Origin: Anagrus nilaparvatae
Taxonomy: Eukaryota; Arthropoda; Insecta; Hymenoptera; Mymaridae
Assembly (NCBI GenBank): GCA_022575985.1
Contig: JAKSXM010000132.1
Coordinates: 12,400,001-12,464,000 of the forward strand
DNA: 64,000 bases
Direction of reading: 5' to 3'
The notes below the pieces were generated by a model that was not told the DNA's origin, did not search any database, and worked only from the letters and a program-made list of their open reading frames with translations. How positions within the stretch are numbered: position 1 is the stretch's first letter; every line of letters starts with the position of its first letter. The translations under genes were made by a program, and so were the position numbers. Of the stretch, positions 58,065-64,000 are shown piece after piece.

Positions 58065-58690
58065 TCGCAAGGGCTGGAGTAACATCGAAGCCAACCCCAA
58101 TTCTTACTGGTTGTGATATCCCTAGTCAGAGAACTGAGGTAGTAACTTCTCAGGAAATTATGCTTCTTCCCGAACTGGTCTTCAAAAAGCGGCACTAAAC
58201 TCATAGAGCTTAACGCCAAGTTGTTTGACTCCCTTTCGTCTACGTGATCTATTAACTTATTTCCTATGACTTTATAGATGTCCTTGAAGTACTTCTGTCA
58301 TAAAAAAATCATTGCCACTGCTTGTACATAATTGGTTGGTTGGTCTAACTCTCCCTCATTTTATTGCTTTTTTGCCCTTTGCAGGGTTCGGATCAACGAT
58401 GATTCATTCACTTTTGTTCCCGCCAGATGAATTGGCTTCAAGTTGGGTCTCGTTTGAGGCGAGCTAACTGTTTCTTCTGCTGCCAATAGAGCCTCCTTGA
58501 TCATCGTTATTTTTTCCATCTGTACAAACAGGAATTTGGTTCGTGTACGAAAAATGTTTTTATTAACTAGAATTCCTATAATTTAATTTACACAAGGAAT
58601 ATGGAAAGAATTTATACAAGGAATATGGAAAGGAATATTTACCAACACCCTTATAAATATAATATCTAACTACTAAAGTTCACACAATTA
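58065..58690 (-). pseudogene. gag-like retroelement remnant (right copy)
   Basis: Direct, about 95% similar copy of 44551-45152 on the same strand. The short frame with start codon at 58517-58519 has the same beginning and the same stop as the left copy (58361-58363). The further frame at 58219-57992 is readable but not a recognised domain. The copies share the internal join but differ in what follows, so they look like two insertions or a duplication of one deleted element. Confidence 0.5.
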
Positions 58691-59049
58691 ATTTAAATTT
58701 TAATTTAAATTGAAATATTCCTAAATTTATATTCATACTGATAAGAGAGATAATTCTGCCTTTAAATCGTTGTAATAGCTTAAATCTAAATTTATAATAT
58801 TTTTAATTTTTAATACGTAACTAAATTGTTTATAAGGTGGTTAGCCTTTTTTGCCTTGCGTCTATGTGACACTTTCTGCGGGAAATGGTTGGTTCGATTT
58901 TAATAAAGTAGAAAGGTTGACTTACAAAACTTTATTAGATATTATTATCTAATATTATTAATTATTAGTGCACAATATTATTAAATGTTGTTAATATAAG
59001 TTATATTTACTAAGTTTCTTACTATGCTTAATGTTACCAGTCTAATCTG
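58691..59049. other. retroelement-associated non-coding DNA
   Basis: 58725-58930 is the counterpart of 47095-47300, with the 1.9-kb stretch found on the left (envelope tail, LRR fragment) absent here. No gene. Confidence 0.5.
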
Positions 59050-61194
59050 AAAATCCTTACGAAAGAGTTTATTCGCAAGGTATTTTAAATAAAGTTTTGT
59101 ACTCTTATATTGTAAATATCTTTGATTTTATCTATTAAAACTTTATGCATTTTCGAAGATAAAAGTTCAAAACGTTATGCAGATGGTTGCTCAAAAATAA
59201 ACTATTGTTTATTTTTACATAAGAATAATATGTAACTTACTTTACTGTTTAGAGTTGAATGATCCATGACTAGTTGAATTAAAACTATTTTGTTAATTAG
59301 GTTTAAATCCGAAATAAATGAATTCACCAAAATTATTTTAAGATGTTTAATTTATTTTAAACTTAAATATTTTATAAAACTGAAGTTAAGTTGAAAAAAA
59401 AGAATTTAAAATTAAATGAACACTTTTAAAATAAAATTAAGTTCAAAGTTTTCTTTTCTTTCTTTTTTTCTTCGTGTTTAACGTTAGTAACGTTCTGAAC
59501 CGTTTCATGGTACTTCCAGAATGCCTTTTCTCGGCAAAACATCAGTATTTGAGCAACGAAATTTCTGATAAGACCGTTTTCCCACTACTGTGGGTTGAGG
59601 GTCTTATCATAGTTACTTTCTAGTCCTAGAGTTTGTCTAAGAGGGCAATATTTTGTCGACTCATCGCACGCGTAGATCAGATGTTGTTTTTCTTATAACA
59701 AATTTTAATGAGTCGACAAAATATGAAATTTCAAAACAATGGGTTTTACATAATTAAATAATTTTTATTACCCATTAAACCCATTATTTTTACTTTAATT
59801 TGAACTTAATATATTACTTATATATTAAGGCGCGCCTCTGATTTTTTAAGTAAAAAAAACGCACTTTTAAATTTGTAATAACTTTTTTATTTAAATATTT
59901 ATTTAAAAAAAATTTTTTTTTAATGAATATATAAGTCTTAATATACATATTCTTTTTATTAATTTTTTTTTTTATTGTCCTATCTTGTAAATATGGACCG
60001 GAAATTTGAAGGCTGTTTTTTTGCGGTCACCAGGAAATCTTCACTCCAGGTACCCCGACAAAAAAAATTCGGCGAGGTTATTTTTAGAACCGTTATACCT
60101 AGTGCGGAAACCAACAAAATTTTGAAATTTAAAAAAAATAAAAAATTGGACCGTAAAAGAAAAAAAAAATCAATTTTCGCGCACGAAATTGGACCTTGTA
60201 CGTTAAAAAAAAAGTACAAAAAAGGCAATTTTATATATTTTTGTTGGTTTCCGCACTGGGTATTTAGTTTATAAAAAAAATAAAAAAAAAATCTAGTCAA
60301 TCCAACCAGTATTTTTGGAGCAATCCTGGTGACCGATTTAAAAAAGATGGTTTTGAGAAAAACGCGTTTAAAGTTTTTTTTTCCCATTCACAAACCTGGT
60401 TTCCTGCTTACAACAACCTTAATATCTTTTTAACAGTAACGAATTTTTGTACAAAATTTTTTTCTCATATTCTTGAAATATTTTTACACCCAAAAAAAAA
60501 TAAAAAAAAATATCAAAAAATTTTAAAATTTTTCAGAGGCGCGCCTTAAGGATAAATTACTTTAAGCCCCTTTTCTTTTAGTTTAAGCTAGTTATGAGAT
60601 CCTTTCAAAATAATTTATTCATGAAATTAAAAACTTAAAATCAATTGTACGAAAAATAGATTTTTCATGCAAAAAAGTTTTTCTTTATGAAAAATCCTTT
60701 TCCAAGCGAAAGAAAAGTTAAATTTGTATTTTCCTTGAAAACTTACCGCTAAGATTAAATTTAAACTACAAAATTTTATGCCTTTCCAAAACTTAGTTTT
60801 TAAAACATTCAAAAATTAAAATTTGCAATGAACTAAATTCTGAATTGAGGTTTAATCATATCAAGATTAAATATTCCTCCCTTGAGTTCTCTTTGTCATT
60901 TTTTATTTAAAAATGAAATTTTCTAAAGACAAAAAAAACTCGCAAGTGAAAATTTAAACCCTGTCTAACTTTTTCTAATCGCTTATAATACTTAAAAACG
61001 AAATCGTTTTTCTCGCAAGTAAAAATTTAGGTTTTATTCCGCAAGCTAGAAAAATTTTTTCTGCTGTGCTTTTAAATTTTCTCAGTGGAAGAAAATATAT
61101 GAAAAGATTTTTGAATTTAACTACACTGAAAAAATTTACAAAGCACTAAGCTTTGTGCTACATGGAAAAATTTTAAGAGGCAGTTGACGTTACA
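59050..61194 (-). mobile_element. LTR of gypsy-type element, interrupted by a MITE
   Basis: The minus strand starts TGTAACGTCAACTGCC at 61194 and follows LTR C and the 47670 LTR through AAGCTTAGTGCTTTGTAAATT and the CTCGCAAGTAAAAATTT region. A module equivalent to LTR C's TATA side (plus strand TTTTCTCGGCAAAACATCAG) is near 59525-59550. The TTAA-flanked element at 59829-60545 splits it. Without that insert it would be about 1.4 kb, like LTR C. The left limit is uncertain. Confidence 0.6.
59829..60545. mobile_element. 717-bp TTAA-flanked MITE (piggyBac-like)
   Basis: The ends are GGCGCGCCTCTGA (59829-59841) and its exact inverse TCAGAGGCGCGCC (60533-60545), each directly flanked by TTAA (59825-59828 and 60546-60549). 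Exact TTAA duplication is the signature of piggyBac-type transposition. The interior is itself inverted: TGCGGAAACCAACAAAAT near 60105 against TTGTTGGTTTCCGCA near 60242, and GGTCACCAGGA against TCCTGGTGACC. The overlapping open frames on both strands (59975-60387) follow from this symmetry and are not genes. No transposase. Confidence 0.85.
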
Positions 61195-64000
61195 AGTCGG
61201 CTCTACAATTAGTAGTAAAATTAGTAATGAAACAAAAATATTTTTATTTGCAGATAATCAGTTTGTAGCGTATAACTAATTAACACATAACAGATTATAA
61301 AAAAAAATTCAATACCCATTATAAAAATTAAATTGCATTTATCATGTTATTTATGAATACAAAGTTTAAACTAATTTTATGTAACTTTAAATTATAATTT
61401 TCAAATAAATGAATAAAAACTTATGCATTGAAAAAAAATTATATGTTATCTGTTTTATTATTAACCTTTTAAATTAACTTTCTCTAAATAATGTTGATTT
61501 AAAAAACTATGCTTTAGTTATTTAAATTTTTGAAATATACAGAGGTATCAGTAAAAAAAATGAGTCAAGGAAGGTAAGTGGATGAAATATAATCATACTG
61601 TGTGAAATTCAAGGATATATTTGTATGTGGTGTGTAAGTACTCTTAAAACTAGCAACTATCTCACACTTTTGATTAAATAAGTACTAAAAATTCTCGAAT
61701 AAATAATTCAATCAAATAGATTTTTTGTAATTATATCAAAGTTACTTATTCATTCAATTAGTTTGTTAATTTTGAGAAAAAGATCTCACGGTAGAGCAGC
61801 GTCCTAAATTAGTAATAAAATTTCTTAGTTAACATTTGACTAATAGCGTACAACGTTTATTATAAAAATAATTAAATAACTAAATAAAAACTATTCAAAA
61901 AAACCATTCATCATAGATTATAGTATATTCTTTGAAGTGCTTAAACAAGCTGTTGAATAGAGATAATTGAGAGTTTTAAGTTCATATAAAATCTTTGCCT
62001 TATCTTTTTACCAATAATATTAATTTATTACTTTCCTAAGTGTGTTGCCCTTCGTGTGTGTTTCTTATTTTCAATTTTAAAATCGGATATTTTGAAAAAA
62101 CTGAAAGTTGTATCTTAATAAAATGATTATTAGTAATAAATTTATTACAGATAAATTTGAATTCTTATTTAAGAAATAGATGATGTATACCTATTGTTTG
62201 ATCAGCTTTTACCTTATTTAGAATAAAAGTAAAAACATTTAACGGTAGAGAATGATGGTAAAAAAAATTATAAGAAAATGTAAATGTAATGTAAATATGT
62301 TTATTTGTCCAACTACAAAATTTGATACATAGATATAACATTGTAACACTATAGCTAATTTAATATAAATATACAAAGTTTATAAATTTTTAGTAATTTT
62401 AATTAAAAAAAATAGAGATAATAAAATAAAATCAAATTAACAGCAGAATAGTAGCAGTAGTAAGTACAATAGATTTTTGGCAACATTTTCATTTATTGGT
62501 CATTTTTAAAAAAAGGAAGCTAGTATTTCGTATTTTTCCTTGTATACGCTTATTTTTCATGAATTGTACATTACGCAATACGAAAAGTAATACGAAAAAT
62601 AAGGCTGCGCTTTAGTGGTTTGTGATGCAGGCGTTAATTTTTCATCCCATGTGGCGCATACTATTTTTATTCATTATTCGTCGAAATTACATATGTCTTT
62701 AAACAATTAAATAAATAATATTATAATAATAAATAATAAATAACACTGTAAAAATATATTGTTTGGAAATTAAAGCAATTGCTTGAATATTTTAAAGTAA
62801 TATTTTCAATTTTCAAACAAAATCTTACATATCATATATGAAATCAATTTTTTTCGTATGGTTGGTTAAATGCTTATAAATATATGTAATAGAATTCAAT
62901 AATATAAATTTAATTTAGTTTATAGGATCTTTTGTATATAATTCTGTTGTTAATACATCAAAAGCTAATATCAGATAAAAAATATATCCTACTTTTATAA
63001 CGTATTATGGGTATATAACTCATTAAGGTGAGTAAAAAGAAAATTCACAAAGATAAAAGTAAAAGCTTTTTCAAAGTAAGTTTTTTTTTCAATCAACTTA
63101 AAAATAATAAACCTTTCTAAAAAATAAGACTTTTTCAATCAGATTTAGTTTTGATGTAAAAAGAACAATTTTAACAAGTATAGATTTTTAAAAAAATAAT
63201 TATATTTACTTTTAAAAGATAAAAGTATGATTTCTATGGTCAGATTCGCGAATGGTGCAAAATAGTTATGTATTGAATAAAACTTCTAAAAGATAAAAAT
63301 AATCAACGGATTTACTTCTAAAGCGAACATTTTGAATAGAGCCGACAAGAGATTTGATAAAATGATAAAATGTGAAATCTTGTATCACTTGAAGACTTTT
63401 GTAATTCCTAAAATCCTAGGTATAATTATTAAATATAATACCCAAGACTACAAAGCCTACTCTCTCAACTCAATCCTGGAATTCTTAGGGTCTAAATAAG
63501 AAAAAAGGTTAATTTTTTTTATTTTATTTATTTATTTGACAGGACTTACGTTCCTAATATATACAAAATATTTAATACAACAATTAAATTTTTAAAGAGA
63601 TTGATTATATAATAAAATAAATAATAATTCATAAAAATGATAATAAGCTACATTAAATTTCAATAAATTTTAATTTTAATAGATAAATTTAATATAAAAG
63701 AAAAATCCAAGTATAAAACGAAAGAAAATATAAATACAATCAATAAAGAATGAATAGCATAATATTTAATAGTTTTGCATATTTTAGGATTGCATAAAAA
63801 TTTGTTTCGTCGAAAAAAATGAGTTTTTGGGATCTAAATACGTCATATGCATCCAACAGAAAAATTTAACTTCAAATTTTAAGCCGTTTGTTAATAGTCA
63901 AAGTTTACAGTTAAGCAAAAGGACAGCGGACGGTGGCGACATTTTGAACACATATGCTACAGAAATTTTTTTTGTTATTTTACCAATATATGCATAGTAG
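61195..64000. other. AT-rich DNA without recognised features
   Basis: No open frame with protein-like composition, no repeat unit and no terminal motif was seen on either strand. It could be intron or intergenic DNA of a gene beyond the window. Confidence 0.5.

Noticed and set aside
59975..60387. Two overlapping open frames of 99 and 135 codons on opposite strands
   Set aside because: They mirror each other because the MITE interior is an inverted repeat; composition is Lys/Phe-rich and no domain is seen.

Overview
The window looks like nuclear DNA of an AT-rich insect: spliced genes with GT-AG introns of about 60 bp to several kb, no bacterial-style gene packing, and a heavy load of LTR elements, MITEs, foldback DNA and satellites. 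A parasitoid hymenopteran is my best guess from base composition and gene style, but this is weak inference; nothing here is diagnostic.

Layout. (1) 303-4670, plus strand: a 13-exon M1 zinc aminopeptidase whose exons join in phase to 899 codons. (2) 4671-8585: intergenic DNA with a TA-flanked 820-bp inverted-repeat MITE. (3) 8586-17625, plus strand: a five-exon glycosyltransferase family 92 gene, a type II membrane protein, with a foldback repeat in intron 1 and more repeats in intron 3. (4) 14011-29040 and 29041-44070: a direct tandem duplication with an exact offset of 15,030 bp, identical wherever I compared it. Its left breakpoint lies in GT92 intron 3 and its right breakpoint in the 5' part of a retroviral-type envelope pseudogene. 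Copy 2 therefore carries orphan GT92 exons 4-5, and copy 1 carries an envelope remnant without its signal peptide. Each unit also holds minus-strand LTR-like modules and an unrecognised decayed coding block present three times per unit (six in the window).

(5) 43200-47681: minus-strand debris of Ty3/gypsy-type elements, in the order envelope C-terminal segment, gag-like start, integrase tail, envelope N-terminal half. An LRR pseudogene and an LTR piece with an adjoining polypurine tract lie beside it. (6) 47811-57239: a 9.4-kb block bounded by 15-bp inverted repeats. It holds a 199-bp satellite with higher-order structure, a 2.2-kb foldback element built on 56-bp repeats, a tRNA-like sequence and a 142-bp repeat that shares motifs with the 199-bp satellite. 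(7) 57240-61194: further retroelement debris matching region 5, ending in an LTR-like segment into which a 717-bp TTAA-flanked MITE has inserted. (8) 61195-64000: AT-rich DNA in which I see no gene.

Only the aminopeptidase and GT92 genes look functional. Everything else reads as a nest of mobile and satellite DNA, with one large recent duplication or an assembly duplication. Exon borders were placed by eye from splice sites and reading phase. LTR limits are approximate unless a terminal motif is named.
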